A stretch of DNA of 64,000 bases from an uncultured Oscillibacter sp. (GTDB taxonomy: Bacteria; Bacillota; Clostridia; Oscillospirales; Oscillospiraceae). This document shows, in pieces, positions 48,232 through 56,378 of this stretch. Location: the NCBI GenBank assembly GCA_947365245.1, contig CANAWG010000003.1, forward strand, positions 124,001 through 188,000, read 5' to 3'. The notes below the pieces were generated by a model that was given only the letters and a program-made list of their open reading frames with translations, did no database searches and was not told the DNA's origin. Made by a program: the position numbers and the translations under genes. Position 1 is the first letter of the stretch. Every line of letters begins with the position of its first letter.

Positions 48232-49178
48232 TTAACTTTGGAGTCATCGCAGTCGTTGTTCTGATCGTGCTGATTCTGGTTCTGCTGATCAGCAACATCG
48301 TCATCGTCCAGCAGTCCCGGGCCTATGTGGTGGAGCGGCTGGGTGCGTTCCGGGCGGTGTGGAACGTGGGACTGCACCTGAAGGTGCCTTTCATTGAGCG
48401 CATCGCCAAGAAGGTGTCGCTGAAGGAGCAGGTGGCGGACTTTGCCCCCCAGCCGGTCATCACCAAGGACAACGTCACCATGCAGATCGACACGGTCATC
48501 TACTTCCAGATCACGGACCCCAAGCTGTACACCTACGGCGTGGAGCACCCCATGAACGCCATTGAGAACCTGACGGCCACTACGCTCCGGAACATCATCG
48601 GCGACATGGAGCTGGACCAGTCCCTCACCAGCCGGGACATCATCAACTCCCGGATGCGGGCCATCCTGGACGAGGCCACGGACCCCTGGGGCATCAAGGT
48701 CAACCGGGTGGAGCTGAAGAACATCATCCCGCCCAAGGAGATCCAGAACGCCATGGAGAAGCAGATGAAGGCGGAGCGGGAGCGCCGGGAGTCCATCCTC
48801 CAGGCGGAGGGCACCAAGCAGTCCCAGATTCTGGTGGCCGAGGGCGAGAAGCAGTCCGCCATTTTGAAGGCCGACGCCGCCAAGCAGGCCGCCATTTTGA
48901 AAGCCGAGGGCGAGAAGGAGGCCCGGATCATGGCCGCCCAGGCGGAGGCCCAGGCCATCATGCAGGTGCAGCAGGCGCTGGCGGACTCCCTGAAGCTCTT
49001 AAACGCCGCCGCTCCCAACGACCAGGTGGTGAAGCTCAAGGCGCTGGAGGCCATGCAGAAGGTGGCGGACGGCAAGGCCACCAAGATCATCATCCCCTCG
49101 GAGCTCCAGGGCCTGGCGGGCCTGGCGGCCAGTGCCAAGGCCGTGTTTGACAGCGAGGAGCCCAAGGACGGGAAATAA
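48228..49178 (+). CDS. SPFH/Band 7 (stomatin-like) membrane scaffold protein
   Basis: 316 residues: one N-terminal membrane helix (about 5-28), an SPFH domain (about 30-180) with QQSRAYVVERLG, VSLKEQVADFAPQPVITKDNV (in part) and the stomatin hallmark WGIKVNRVELKNI, then a long alanine/glutamate coiled coil (about 190-270) and a short tail. Such proteins form cage-like oligomers that organise membrane domains. The start ATG overlaps the nfeD stop, so expression is coupled. A good terminator follows. Confidence 0.93.
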   Translation: MINFGVIAVVVLIVLILVLLISNIVIVQQSRAYVVERLGAFRAVWNVGLHLKVPFIERIAKKVSLKEQVADFAPQPVITKDNVTMQIDTVIYFQITDPKLYTYGVEHPMNAIENLTATTLRNIIGDMELDQSLTSRDIINSRMRAILDEATDPWGIKVNRVELKNIIPPKEIQNAMEKQMKAERERRESILQAEGTKQSQILVAEGEKQSAILKADAAKQAAILKAEGEKEARIMAAQAEAQAIMQVQQALADSLKLLNAAAPNDQVVKLKALEAMQKVADGKATKIIIPSELQGLAGLAASAKAVFDSEEPKDGK

Positions 49179-49187
49179 GCAAACAAA

Positions 49188-49230
49188 AAGGAGAGGTCCG
49201 GCAGCCGAAAGGTGCCGGACCTCCTTTTTT
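49188..49230 (+). terminator. Terminator of the nfeD-SPFH operon
   Basis: Stem AGGTCCGGCA with TGCCGGACCT and a nine-base loop, then a CC and six T. It can also serve the convergent Xre gene. Confidence 0.88.
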
Positions 49231-49260
49231 CGTTGTTATGGGGCTATACCGCCTCCCGCG

Positions 49261-49506
49261 TCAATCTCCGCCGCCGGGGCGCCGGGCATAGGGTGTGGGG
49301 TCGTCCGTCAGGCCCACCAGATAGTCGATGGAGACCTTGTAGAATCTGGCGATCCGCATCAGAATTTCTACCTTTGGCTCCCGGCTGGCCAACTCATAAT
49401 TCTGATAGGCCCTCTCGGTGATATCGCAGTAGACAGCCACTTCCCACTGGGTCAAATTGTTCTCTTTTCTGCACCCCCGCAGACGCTGTGCCAGTAAATC
49501 TCTCAT
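49261..49506 (-). CDS. Small Xre-family DNA-binding regulator
   Basis: 81 residues, almost entirely one helix-turn-helix domain of the Cro/C1 type: LTQWEVAVYCDITERAYQNYELASREP (in part) covers the recognition helices, followed by LMRIARFYKVSIDYLVGLTDDP. The short tail DPTPYARRPGGGD is probably disordered. ATG 49506 has TAGGTG upstream; longer in-frame starts run into the opposing promoter. It is divergent from a small gene of unknown function, with the start regions overlapping, so it may regulate that gene and itself. Confidence 0.8.
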   Translation of the reverse strand: MRDLLAQRLRGCRKENNLTQWEVAVYCDITERAYQNYELASREPKVEILMRIARFYKVSIDYLVGLTDDPTPYARRPGGGD

Positions 49507-49529
49507 ATACAGTACACCTACAGTTGTTC

Positions 49530-49559
49530 TTGACAAAATTAGTATACTGGGAGTAAAAT
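49530..49559 (+). promoter_or_regulatory. Promoter of the 83-residue unknown gene
   Basis: TTGACA (49530-49535) and TAAAAT (49554-49559), 18 bases apart. Just downstream is CGAATGGTCATTCG (about 49570-49583), an inverted repeat that could be an operator for the divergent Xre protein. Confidence 0.65.
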
Positions 49560-49611
49560 GGTCGATATACGAATGGTCATTCGTGATTTTGCTACAGCTG
49601 GAGGCGAATCC

Positions 49612-49863
49612 ATGGACCTTTCCATTTTTGAGGAGCTCTATGCCCAAGCCATTGGCAGAGAGGCGCTGAAATACCTGCCCAGGGCAGATGTGCGGGAGGC
49701 TGCGGCACAGGAGGCCAGATCCGCCGCGCTGCAGGTGCTGACGGAAATCAAAACCATCCTGGACGATGATACCCTGGATGACCCCGCCTGCTTCCGCCGC
49801 ATCGACGCCATTGTGGACGCTTTCCACAAAAGCGGCATCAGCACCATCCGCCACGACTTTTAA
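49612..49863 (+). CDS. Small protein of unknown function
   Basis: 83 residues, mostly helical by pattern (MDLSIFEELYAQAIGREALKYLP, then a long run rich in alanine and glutamate), with a C-terminal FRRIDAIVDAFHKSGISTIRHDF (in part). I recognise no family. ATG 49612 is chosen because GGAGG lies seven bases upstream; the frame extends to 49558, into the promoter. It is divergent from a small Xre regulator and followed by a strong terminator. A partner in a small regulatory or toxin-antitoxin-like pair is possible, but nothing in the sequence shows toxicity. Confidence 0.65.
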   Translation: MDLSIFEELYAQAIGREALKYLPRADVREAAAQEARSAALQVLTEIKTILDDDTLDDPACFRRIDAIVDAFHKSGISTIRHDF

Positions 49864-49880
49864 TACCAGACTATATATGA

Positions 49881-49919
49881 ACACGAGAGGGACCCTTTCC
49901 GGGTCCCTCTCGTGTTTTA
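49881..49919. terminator. Bidirectional terminator before gpmI
   Basis: 15-bp perfect stem ACACGAGAGGGACCC with GGGTCCCTCTCGTGT, loop TTTCC, then TTTTATT on the plus side and an A-rich stretch on the other. Confidence 0.9.
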
Positions 49920-49933
49920 TTCCGTATACTATT

Positions 49934-51451
49934 TTACTTCACAATCAGCGTCTTCCCGTCCATCTCCGGCGGGCAGGCCAGGCCCATCACGTCCAGGATG
50001 GTGGGCGCGATGTCCGCAAGACGGCCGTCTTTCCGCAGCTCCGTGCCGGCGCCGCAGAGGATGAACGGCACCAGGTTGGTGGTGTGGGCGGTCATGGGGC
50101 TGCCGTCGGGCTCCACCATCTGCTCAGCGTTGCCGTGGTCGGCGGTAATCATGGCGATGCCGCCCATCTTCAGCGTGGCGTCCACCACCCGGCCCACGCA
50201 GGTATCCACGGTCTCCACCGCCTTGACGGCGGCGTCAAAGACGCCGGTGTGGCCTACCATGTCGCAGTTGGCGAAGTTCAAAATCACCACGTCGTAGGCC
50301 CCGGACTCGATGCGCTCTACGCACTTGTCGCACACCTCCACGGCGCTCATCTCCGGCTGGAGGTCGTAGGTGGCCACCTTGGGGGAGGGGACCAGCACCC
50401 GGTCCTCGCCGGGGAACTGGGTCTCGCTGCCGCCGTTGAAGAAGAACGTGACGTGGGCGTACTTCTCCGTCTCGGCGATGCGCAGCTGGGTGAGGCCCAT
50501 CTGGCTGAGGTACTCGCCCAGGCCGTTTTTCACCGTGTTGCGGGGATAGGCCACCTCCACATTTGGCATGGTGGCGTCGTACTCCGTGTTGCAGACGAAC
50601 GTGACGGGGAAGAGCTGGCGGGTGAAGCCGTCAAAATCCGGATCCACCAGGGTACGGGTGATCTCCCGGGCCCGGTCGGGCCGGAAGTTGAAGAAGATAA
50701 CGCTGTCGTTGTCGGAGATGGTGCCCTCGCTGTCGCAGACCACGGGCTCCACAAACTCGTCGGTGACCCCGGCGTCGTAGGAGGCCCTGACGGCGGCCAC
50801 GGGGTCGGGGTTGTTCACCGCGCCCTCGCCGTAGACCATGGCGTCGTAGGCCTGCTCCACCCGGTCCCAGCGCTTGTCGCGGTCCATGGCGTAGTACCGC
50901 CCCATGACGGTGGCGATTTTGCCCACGCCGATCTCCCGGCACTGCGCCACAGTCTGGGCCACGAAGTCCGCGCCGGAGGTGGGGGACACGTCCCGCCCGT
51001 CCAGGAACGCGTGGATATAGACCCGGGTGAGGCCGCGGTCCTTGGCCATCTTCAAGAGGGCGAAGAGGTGGGTGAGGTGGGAGTGGACGCCGCCGTCGGA
51101 CAAAAGGCCCATCAGGTGCAGGGCGGAGCCCTTTTCCAGGCAGGCGTCGCAGGCGTGGCGGTAGGCGGGATTCTGGAAGAAGTCCCCGTCGGCGATGGAC
51201 TTGGAGATGCGGGGCAGGTCCTGAAAGACCACCCGGCCGCCGCCGATGTTGGTGTGGCCCACCTCGCTGTTGCCCATCTGCCCGTCGGGCAGGCCCACGT
51301 CCAGCCCGGAGGCGGACAGCTCCGTGTGGGCAAACTCCTGGAAGAACTGGTCCAGCCGGGGCGTTTTTGCGGCACGGACGGCATTGCCCTTTTCGGAGGC
51401 GCTCATGCCGAAGCCGTCCATAATAATCAGAGTAGTCGGTGTCTTGTTCAT
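49934..51451 (-). CDS. gpmI: 2,3-bisphosphoglycerate-independent phosphoglycerate mutase
   Basis: 505-residue alkaline-phosphatase-fold enzyme that interconverts 3- and 2-phosphoglycerate in glycolysis. It begins with the metal-binding IIMDGFG (D12), has the phosphoserine S62 in GQMGNSEVGHTNIGGGRVV (in part), and the C-terminal metal set in NCDMVGHTG and TADHGNAEQM. Length and motifs are normal and Mn-dependent catalysis is expected. It is the last of four glycolytic-region genes on the minus strand (trmL, pgk, tpiA, gpmI); a 320-base palindrome-rich gap separates it from tpiA. Confidence 0.96.
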   Translation of the reverse strand: MNKTPTTLIIMDGFGMSASEKGNAVRAAKTPRLDQFFQEFAHTELSASGLDVGLPDGQMGNSEVGHTNIGGGRVVFQDLPRISKSIADGDFFQNPAYRHACDACLEKGSALHLMGLLSDGGVHSHLTHLFALLKMAKDRGLTRVYIHAFLDGRDVSPTSGADFVAQTVAQCREIGVGKIATVMGRYYAMDRDKRWDRVEQAYDAMVYGEGAVNNPDPVAAVRASYDAGVTDEFVEPVVCDSEGTISDNDSVIFFNFRPDRAREITRTLVDPDFDGFTRQLFPVTFVCNTEYDATMPNVEVAYPRNTVKNGLGEYLSQMGLTQLRIAETEKYAHVTFFFNGGSETQFPGEDRVLVPSPKVATYDLQPEMSAVEVCDKCVERIESGAYDVVILNFANCDMVGHTGVFDAAVKAVETVDTCVGRVVDATLKMGGIAMITADHGNAEQMVEPDGSPMTAHTTNLVPFILCGAGTELRKDGRLADIAPTILDVMGLACPPEMDGKTLIVK

Positions 51452-51772
51452 AAAAACCTCTCATTTCGCCATCCCGTTCCGCACCCGCAGGCGCTATAGG
51501 GAGGGGCCAGGGAACCGTAGGTTCCCGGTTGATTCGCCGGAGGCGAATCAAGAAATTCAAATTATTTTCGCCGCGGCGTGTACGTGGCGAAAATACCACG
51601 ACCCGTGCACCCTTGGGGCGCACACACCAGTGACGCTGCGTCACTGGTGTCAGGACGCACCATCGGTAGACCCGCCGCACCCCCATCCGTTCCCAATCCC
51701 CCGGTAGAACAGGGGGAATAGCGGAGCCGGGCGAAGCACGGCGGAGCGTAAAGGGGGGACGTAGTCCCCTCT
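51452..51772. repeat. Palindrome cluster between tpiA and gpmI
   Basis: 321 bases without a gene. Four clear hairpins: 51510-51526 (GGGAACC, loop GTA), 51529-51551 (TTGATTCGCC, loop GGA), 51564-51594 (ATTTTCGCC arms) and 51624-51650 (ACACCAGTGAC arms, loop GCTGC). A further CCCCC/GGGGG pair lies near 51697-51717. Such clusters resemble REP/BIME elements. No promoter that I trust is seen here, so gpmI is probably read through from tpiA. Confidence 0.75.
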
Positions 51773-52546
51773 TTATTCCTGGTTCGCGGCGTTGATAATA
51801 TCCACAAACTGCTCCGGCTTCAAAGCGGCGCCGCCGATGAGGCCGCCGTCGATGTCGGGCTGGGCCAGCAGCTCCGCGGCGTTCTTGGGGTTCATGGACC
51901 CGCCGTACTGGATGGTGACGGAGCGGGCCACCCGGGCACCGTACAGAGCGCGGATGGTGGCGCGGATGTTGGTGCAGACCTCGCCGGCCTGCTCGCTGGT
52001 GGCGGTCTTGCCGGTGCCGATGGCCCAGATAGGCTCATAGGCGATGATGCAGCGGCGCAGCTTGTCGGCGGGCACGCCGTACAGAGCGCTCTTCACCTGA
52101 AGGGCGATCCACTCGTTGGTGACGCCGGTCTCCCGCTGCTCCAGGCTCTCGCCCACGCAGATAATGGGATTCATGCCGGCGTTCAGCACGGCGTGGACCT
52201 TCTTGTTGACGGTGGCGTCGGTCTCGCAGAAGTACTGGCGGCGCTCGCTGTGGCCCACGATGACGTACTTCACGCCCAGGTCCTTGAGCATGTCGGCGGA
52301 CACCTCGCCGGTGTAGGCGCCTTTCTCCTCGAAGTAGACGTTCTCGGCGCCCACGGAGATGCGCAGGTCCTTAAACGCCTTGGCGGCCGCGGAGATGTTG
52401 CAGGCGGGGACGCAGATCAGCGTCTCGCACCACTTGGCCCGGGGCATGATTTTCTTGATCTCCTCGGCGAACTTCTTGGTCTCGGTGGCGGTCATGTTCA
52501 TCTTCCAGTTGCCGGCGATGACGGTCTTACGGTATCTGCGATTCAT
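51773..52546 (-). CDS. tpiA: Triosephosphate isomerase
   Basis: 257-residue TIM-barrel enzyme interconverting dihydroxyacetone phosphate and glyceraldehyde 3-phosphate. It has GNWKMN with the catalytic lysine K15, VIVGHSERRQYF with the histidine, AYEPIWAIGTGKTAT with the glutamate and flexible loop 6, and GGSMNPKNA plus GGAALKPE for phosphate binding. AAAGGAGAC lies about ten bases before ATG 52546. It has its own promoter in the 410-base gap from pgk. Length is slightly above the usual 250. Confidence 0.97.
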   Translation of the reverse strand: MNRRYRKTVIAGNWKMNMTATETKKFAEEIKKIMPRAKWCETLICVPACNISAAAKAFKDLRISVGAENVYFEEKGAYTGEVSADMLKDLGVKYVIVGHSERRQYFCETDATVNKKVHAVLNAGMNPIICVGESLEQRETGVTNEWIALQVKSALYGVPADKLRRCIIAYEPIWAIGTGKTATSEQAGEVCTNIRATIRALYGARVARSVTIQYGGSMNPKNAAELLAQPDIDGGLIGGAALKPEQFVDIINAANQE

Positions 52547-52654
52547 AGCGTTTCATGTCTCCTTTTGTTGATGATGGAACCCTGGACCCGGGACTGCCGC
52601 CATACCCGGCGGCGCTGGATCCACAGTGTGGAAATAAATGGATCGAACCTATAC

Positions 52655-52683
52655 CTTATAGCGAAAAAACGGACGATTGTCAA
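52655..52683 (-). promoter_or_regulatory. tpiA promoter
   Basis: TTGACA (52678-52683) and TATAAG (52655-52660), 17 bases apart on the minus strand, about 110 bases before the start. Confidence 0.85.
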
Positions 52684-52733
52684 GTATTTTCCCCGAAAAA
52701 AGCATTTTTAGTGATGCGGAATCCGGGGCGCGC

Positions 52734-52828
52734 CGGTGGTTAGGCGGCGGCAGGGGGGAACTATTTGTCCAGCAGGCAGGCCACGCCGGGGAGCTCTTTC
52801 CCTTCCATGAACTCCAGAGAGGCGCCGC
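52734..52828 (-). pseudogene. Duplicated 3' end of pgk
   Basis: About 95 bases nearly identical to 52932-53027, including the last codons of pgk and its stop, in the same orientation. The copy reads [20 protein letters not shown] then DK and stop, like the true C-terminus. One single-base indel and a few substitutions lie mostly after the stop. The copies are about 198 bases apart, with an unrelated inverted-repeat spacer. Confidence 0.88.
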
Positions 52829-52959
52829 TGGACACAGCCGAAGCGCCGCCAGCGGCGGAGGAAGCGAGGCTGTGTCGAGGAAGCGGCACGATTGGCGGCC
52901 CCGGCAGGGGACGGGAATCGTAATGCCGCGACGGTGGTTAGGCGGCGGCAAAGGGGGAA

Positions 52960-54240
52960 TTATTTGTCCAGCAGACAGGCCACGCCGGGGAGCTCTTTCC
53001 CCTCCATGAACTCCAGAGAGGCGCCGCCGCCGGTGGAGATGTGGGTCATCTTGTCGGCGTAGCCCAGCTGCTGCACCGCCGCCGCGCTGTCGCCGCCGCC
53101 GATGATGGTGATGGCGGAGGTCTTGGAGAGGGCCTCGGCCACGGCCTTGGTGCCCGCGGCGAATTTCTCAAACTCAAAGACGCCCATGGGGCCGTTCCAG
53201 ATCACGGTGCCCGCGTCCGCCACGGCGCCGCAGTAGAGCTTGACGGTTTCGGGGCCGATGTCCAACCCCTGCCAGCCGTCGGGGATCTCCCCGGAGGGAA
53301 CCACCCTGCTCTCGGCGTCGGGGGCGAATTTGTCGGCGATGACGGTGTCCACGGGCAGGAGGAGCTTCACGCCCTTGTCCGCGGCCTTTTTCACCATGTC
53401 ATTGGCGTAGTCTTTCCAGTCCTCTTCCAGCAGGCTGTCGCCCACCTTGCCGCCCTGGGCGGCGGAGAACGTGTAGGCCATGCCGCCGCCGATGATGATG
53501 GTGTCGGCAATCTCCAGGAGATTGTTGATGACGCCGATCTTGGAGGAGACCTTGCTGCCGCCCAGAATGGCCACCAACGGCCGCTTGGGATTGGCCAGCG
53601 CGCCGCCGATAAAGTCCAGCTCTTTCTGAATCAAAAAGCCGGAGACGGCGGGGAGGTAGGCCGCCACGCCGGCGGTGGAGGCGTGGGCCCGGTGTACCGC
53701 GCCGAAAGCGTCGGAGACGTACACGCCGTCGCTTCCCGCCAGAGCGGCCATCTTCTTGGCAAGCTCCGGGTCGTTCTTGGTCTCGCCCTTTTCAAAGCGG
53801 GTGTTCTGCAGCAGCAGGATCTCGCCGCCTTTCAGCGCGGCGGCCTTGGATGCCGCGTCGGGGCCCACCACGTCGTCCGCCAGAATCACCGGCCTGCCCA
53901 GCAGCTCGCTGAGACGCTTGGCCACGGGTTCCATCCGCAGCTCCTGGAGGGACTTCTTCCACTTCTCCTCGGTGAGGGAGGCGGGGTCCTTGCCTTTCTC
54001 GGTCTGCTTTTTGACCCACTTTTCAAAGCTGGCCTCCGGCTTGCCCATGTGGGAGCAGGCGATCACCGCCGCCCCCTGGTCCAGCAGGTACTGGATGGTG
54101 GGCAGGGCGGCCCGGATGCGCTTGTCATCGGTGATGACGCCGCTGCCGTCCTTGGCCATGGGCACATTGAAGTCGCAGCGCAGCAGCACCTTTTTGCCGG
54201 AGACATCCACGTCGCGTACGGTCTTTTTGTTATAGTTCAT
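52960..54240 (-). CDS. pgk: Phosphoglycerate kinase
   Basis: 426-residue two-domain kinase of lower glycolysis, making ATP from 1,3-bisphosphoglycerate. It starts [27 protein letters not shown] (in part), the substrate-binding block, with HMGKPEA and later the nucleotide-binding GGGMAYTF and GGGDSAAAV, and ends in [18 protein letters not shown], the family signature. There is a longer-than-usual insert near 75-90 ([21 protein letters not shown], in part). TGGAGGAA precedes ATG 54240. It lies 48 bases after trmL. Its 3' end is duplicated just downstream. Confidence 0.97.
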   Translation of the reverse strand: MNYNKKTVRDVDVSGKKVLLRCDFNVPMAKDGSGVITDDKRIRAALPTIQYLLDQGAAVIACSHMGKPEASFEKWVKKQTEKGKDPASLTEEKWKKSLQELRMEPVAKRLSELLGRPVILADDVVGPDAASKAAALKGGEILLLQNTRFEKGETKNDPELAKKMAALAGSDGVYVSDAFGAVHRAHASTAGVAAYLPAVSGFLIQKELDFIGGALANPKRPLVAILGGSKVSSKIGVINNLLEIADTIIIGGGMAYTFSAAQGGKVGDSLLEEDWKDYANDMVKKAADKGVKLLLPVDTVIADKFAPDAESRVVPSGEIPDGWQGLDIGPETVKLYCGAVADAGTVIWNGPMGVFEFEKFAAGTKAVAEALSKTSAITIIGGGDSAAAVQQLGYADKMTHISTGGGASLEFMEGKELPGVACLLDK

Positions 54241-54288
54241 AGCGTTTCCTCCAGAGTCAATATCTTTGCGGCGCTGACGCGCCGGGGA

Positions 54289-54795
54289 TCACGGAGTGCC
54301 GGCCATCTCGCCGGCGTCCAGCAGGCCGGGAAAGCCGGTCTGGCGCAGCGCCTCGTAGACGAGGACCGCCACGGAGTTGCTGAGGTTCAGGCTCCGGGCC
54401 TGGGAGACCATGGGCAGCCGGACGCAGCGGTCCCGGAACCGCTGCCGGAAGTCCAGGGGCAGCCCCGCCGTCTCCTTGCCGAAAAAGAGCCAGCTGTCCG
54501 CTGTGAAGCGGGCCTCGGTGTAGGGCCGGGGGGCCTTGGTGGTGGCAAGCCAGGCGTTTTCAGCGGCCTCGGGACGGCGGCGGAAGAGGTCCTCCAGGTT
54601 CTCGTAGTCGAAGACCTCCACCAGGTGCCAGTAGTCCAGGCCGCAGCGCTTCATGTTCCGGCGGATGGCGCTCTGGGAGATGTCGAAGCCCAGGGGGCGG
54701 ACCAGGTGCAGCCGGCTGCCGGTGGCGGCGCAGGTCCGGGAGATGTTGCCGCAGTTCTGGGGGATTTCCGGCTCCACCAGCACGATATTGAGCAC
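54289..54795 (-). CDS. trmL: tRNA (cytidine/uridine-34-2'-O)-methyltransferase
   Basis: 168-residue SPOUT methyltransferase that 2'-O-methylates the wobble base of leucine tRNAs. It has NIVLVEPEIPQNCGNISRTC at the start, the knot motifs FFGKETAGLP and LPMVSQARSLNLSNSVAVLVYEALRQ (in part), and normal length. The start is GTG 54795, with AAAGGGGG upstream. A longer frame to 54894 would begin before the transcription start predicted from the promoter at 54866, so it is rejected. pgk follows, so it may share that promoter. Confidence 0.9.
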   Translation of the reverse strand: MLNIVLVEPEIPQNCGNISRTCAATGSRLHLVRPLGFDISQSAIRRNMKRCGLDYWHLVEVFDYENLEDLFRRRPEAAENAWLATTKAPRPYTEARFTADSWLFFGKETAGLPLDFRQRFRDRCVRLPMVSQARSLNLSNSVAVLVYEALRQTGFPGLLDAGEMAGTP

Positions 54796-54865
54796 GGCGG
54801 CCCCCTTTCTCCGCGTTTCTCCGCGGCGCGCGGACCATATTCGGCACGGTAAAAGCATGAAACCC

Positions 54866-54894
54866 ATTGTACCTCCTTTGAAAGGCAAATTCAA
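54866..54894 (-). promoter_or_regulatory. trmL-pgk promoter
   Basis: TTGAAT (54889-54894) and TACAAT (54866-54871), 17 bases apart on the minus strand. The AAAGGAGG inside the spacer looks like a ribosome site but would be upstream of the transcript. Confidence 0.75.
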
Positions 54895-55101
54895 CTATTT
54901 TGTGTAAAAAAATCGATTTTCTCAGAACAAACCGCGGGAAAGAGGACGACCATTTTGCATTGTGCTGAAAATTTGCCCCCAATTTTCGGCTGATTGTGCG
55001 CAATTCCGTAGGCTCTGACAAAAAAGCGGAAAAGGCACCAAAAAATTTGGGGAAATTTATTCAATAAATTCGCCGAAAATACTGGATTTTTTTGCGGGCT
55101 T

Positions 55102-55110
55102 TGCTATAAT
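55102..55110 (+). promoter_or_regulatory. Extended -10 promoter of the glmU-prs operon
   Basis: TGCTATAAT, an exact extended -10, about 80 bases before ATG 55192; the -35 region is poor. Confidence 0.7.
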
Positions 55111-55191
55111 GGCAAGTGATAGCATGACTGCGGAGAGGGCGGGACCCGGCCGCCGTTTCCGCAGAGAGACACGACAAGGAGGGGAGCACCA

Positions 55192-56319
55192 ATGGATCAG
55201 CCCAAGCGCGCCGTTCTGATCATGGAGGAGGACGCTCTGATTCCCGAGGATGCCAAACCGCTGATGCTGGAAGCCGTGCTGTTCTGCCCGGTCCTGACCT
55301 GGATGGGCAATCGATTGCTGGCCGACGGCGTGCAGCGTTTTTTTGTTGTCTGCGGCCCCCGCTTCGCGGCGGAGGCCCGGAGCTGTTTCCCGGCGGAGGC
55401 GGACGTGACCGTCTCCGAACAGCAGGGGGACCTGAACGCCTTTTTGAACACGCCGGACGCCACGGCGGTGCTGCTGCGTCCGGCGCTGCCCATGGAGGAG
55501 GCGGGCCCCGGCTTTGCCTACGCCGCCTCCGGCTATGAGCTGCAGGAGGCGTGGAAGAGCGGCCTGACCAACAAGGTGGAGGCGGCGGAGCTGCTCTCTG
55601 GCTGGGTGCCGCTTTTCAGCCTGGAGACCGTGGCGGAGCTGGAGCTGGTGATGCGGGACCGCATTGTAAAGCGGCATATTCAAAACGGCGTGCGGGTGCT
55701 GGACCCCGCCGCCGTGTATATCGACCCCCGGGTGGCCATCGGCCGGGGGACCGTGGTGCTGCCCGGCAGCATTCTGCGGGGGGAGAGCGTCATTGGCCGC
55801 GGCTGCGTCATCGGTCCCAACGCCATGGTGCGAAGCTGCACCGTGGGGGACGAGACGGAGATCAACGCCTCCCAGGCCAATGAGAGCGTCATCGGCAGCC
55901 GCACCCACGTGGGGCCCTTTGCCTACATCCGCCCGGGGTGCACCATCGGCGACGACATCAAGGTGGGCGACTTTGTGGAGGTGAAGAACTCCACCATCGG
56001 CGACGGCACCAAGATCTCCCACCTGACCTACGTGGGGGACAGCGACGTGGGCAAAAAGGTGAACTTTGGCTGCGGCACCGTCACCACCAACTACGACGGG
56101 TTCAAGAAGTACCGCTGCACCATCGGCGACGGCGCGTTTTTGGGCTGCAACACCAACCTGGTGGCCCCGGTTACGGTGGGGGAGGGCTCCTACACCGCGG
56201 CGGGCAGCACCATCACAAAGGAGGTCCCGCCGGACGCGCTGGCGGTGGCCCGGGAGCGGCAGAAGAACATCGAAGGCTGGGCGGCCAGCCGCCGGAGGCT
56301 CCACGGGAAAGACCGGTAG
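55192..56319 (+). CDS. glmU: GlmU-type glucosamine-1-phosphate N-acetyltransferase with eroded uridyltransferase domain
   Basis: 375 residues against about 455 for full GlmU. The C-terminal left-handed beta-helix (about 175-345) is intact: hexapeptide repeats, KISHLTYVGDSDVGKK with the catalytic-type histidine, TTNYDGFKKY and LVAPVTVGEGSYTAAGS. The N-terminal domain is short, and the nucleotide loop LAAGxGTRM is replaced by LIMEEDALIPEDA, while the middle of the domain is missing, so UDP-GlcNAc formation here is unlikely. It may make only N-acetylglucosamine 1-phosphate, with a separate uridylyltransferase elsewhere. AAGGAGGGG precedes ATG 55192; prs follows. Confidence 0.85.
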   Translation: MDQPKRAVLIMEEDALIPEDAKPLMLEAVLFCPVLTWMGNRLLADGVQRFFVVCGPRFAAEARSCFPAEADVTVSEQQGDLNAFLNTPDATAVLLRPALPMEEAGPGFAYAASGYELQEAWKSGLTNKVEAAELLSGWVPLFSLETVAELELVMRDRIVKRHIQNGVRVLDPAAVYIDPRVAIGRGTVVLPGSILRGESVIGRGCVIGPNAMVRSCTVGDETEINASQANESVIGSRTHVGPFAYIRPGCTIGDDIKVGDFVEVKNSTIGDGTKISHLTYVGDSDVGKKVNFGCGTVTTNYDGFKKYRCTIGDGAFLGCNTNLVAPVTVGEGSYTAAGSTITKEVPPDALAVARERQKNIEGWAASRRRLHGKDR

Positions 56320-56378
56320 TATGGGAGAAGAGCAAATTTTTTGGAAGAAAAATTTTTAATAGAAAAGAGGGCTTGGAA

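Larger units (their letters stand above)
52547..52959. other. Gap between pgk and tpiA with promoter, inverted repeat and pgk duplicate
   Basis: 413 bases: the tpiA leader with inverted repeat TCCACAGTGTGGA (about 52619-52631), the tpiA promoter, the partial pgk copy (52734-52828), and a 100-base spacer that contains a long imperfect inverted repeat with arms GACACAGCC and GGCTGTGTC (about 52830-52876). Confidence 0.7.
54796..55191. other. Divergent region between trmL and glmU
   Basis: 396 bases with the leftward trmL promoter (54866-54894) and the rightward glmU promoter (55102-55110). The middle is AT-rich with several AAATTTGG and AATTTTCGG runs and an imperfect AAATTTATTCAATAAATT palindrome (about 55053-55070). 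No gene is seen. Confidence 0.6.

Noticed and set aside
51452..51772. A CRISPR array in the palindrome-rich gaps
   Set aside because: The hairpins at 51452-51772 and 57339-57747 differ from each other in sequence and are not separated by regular spacers; no cas gene is present.
53041..54852. A 603-codon plus-strand frame over pgk and trmL
   Set aside because: Antisense shadow without motifs or a start signal.
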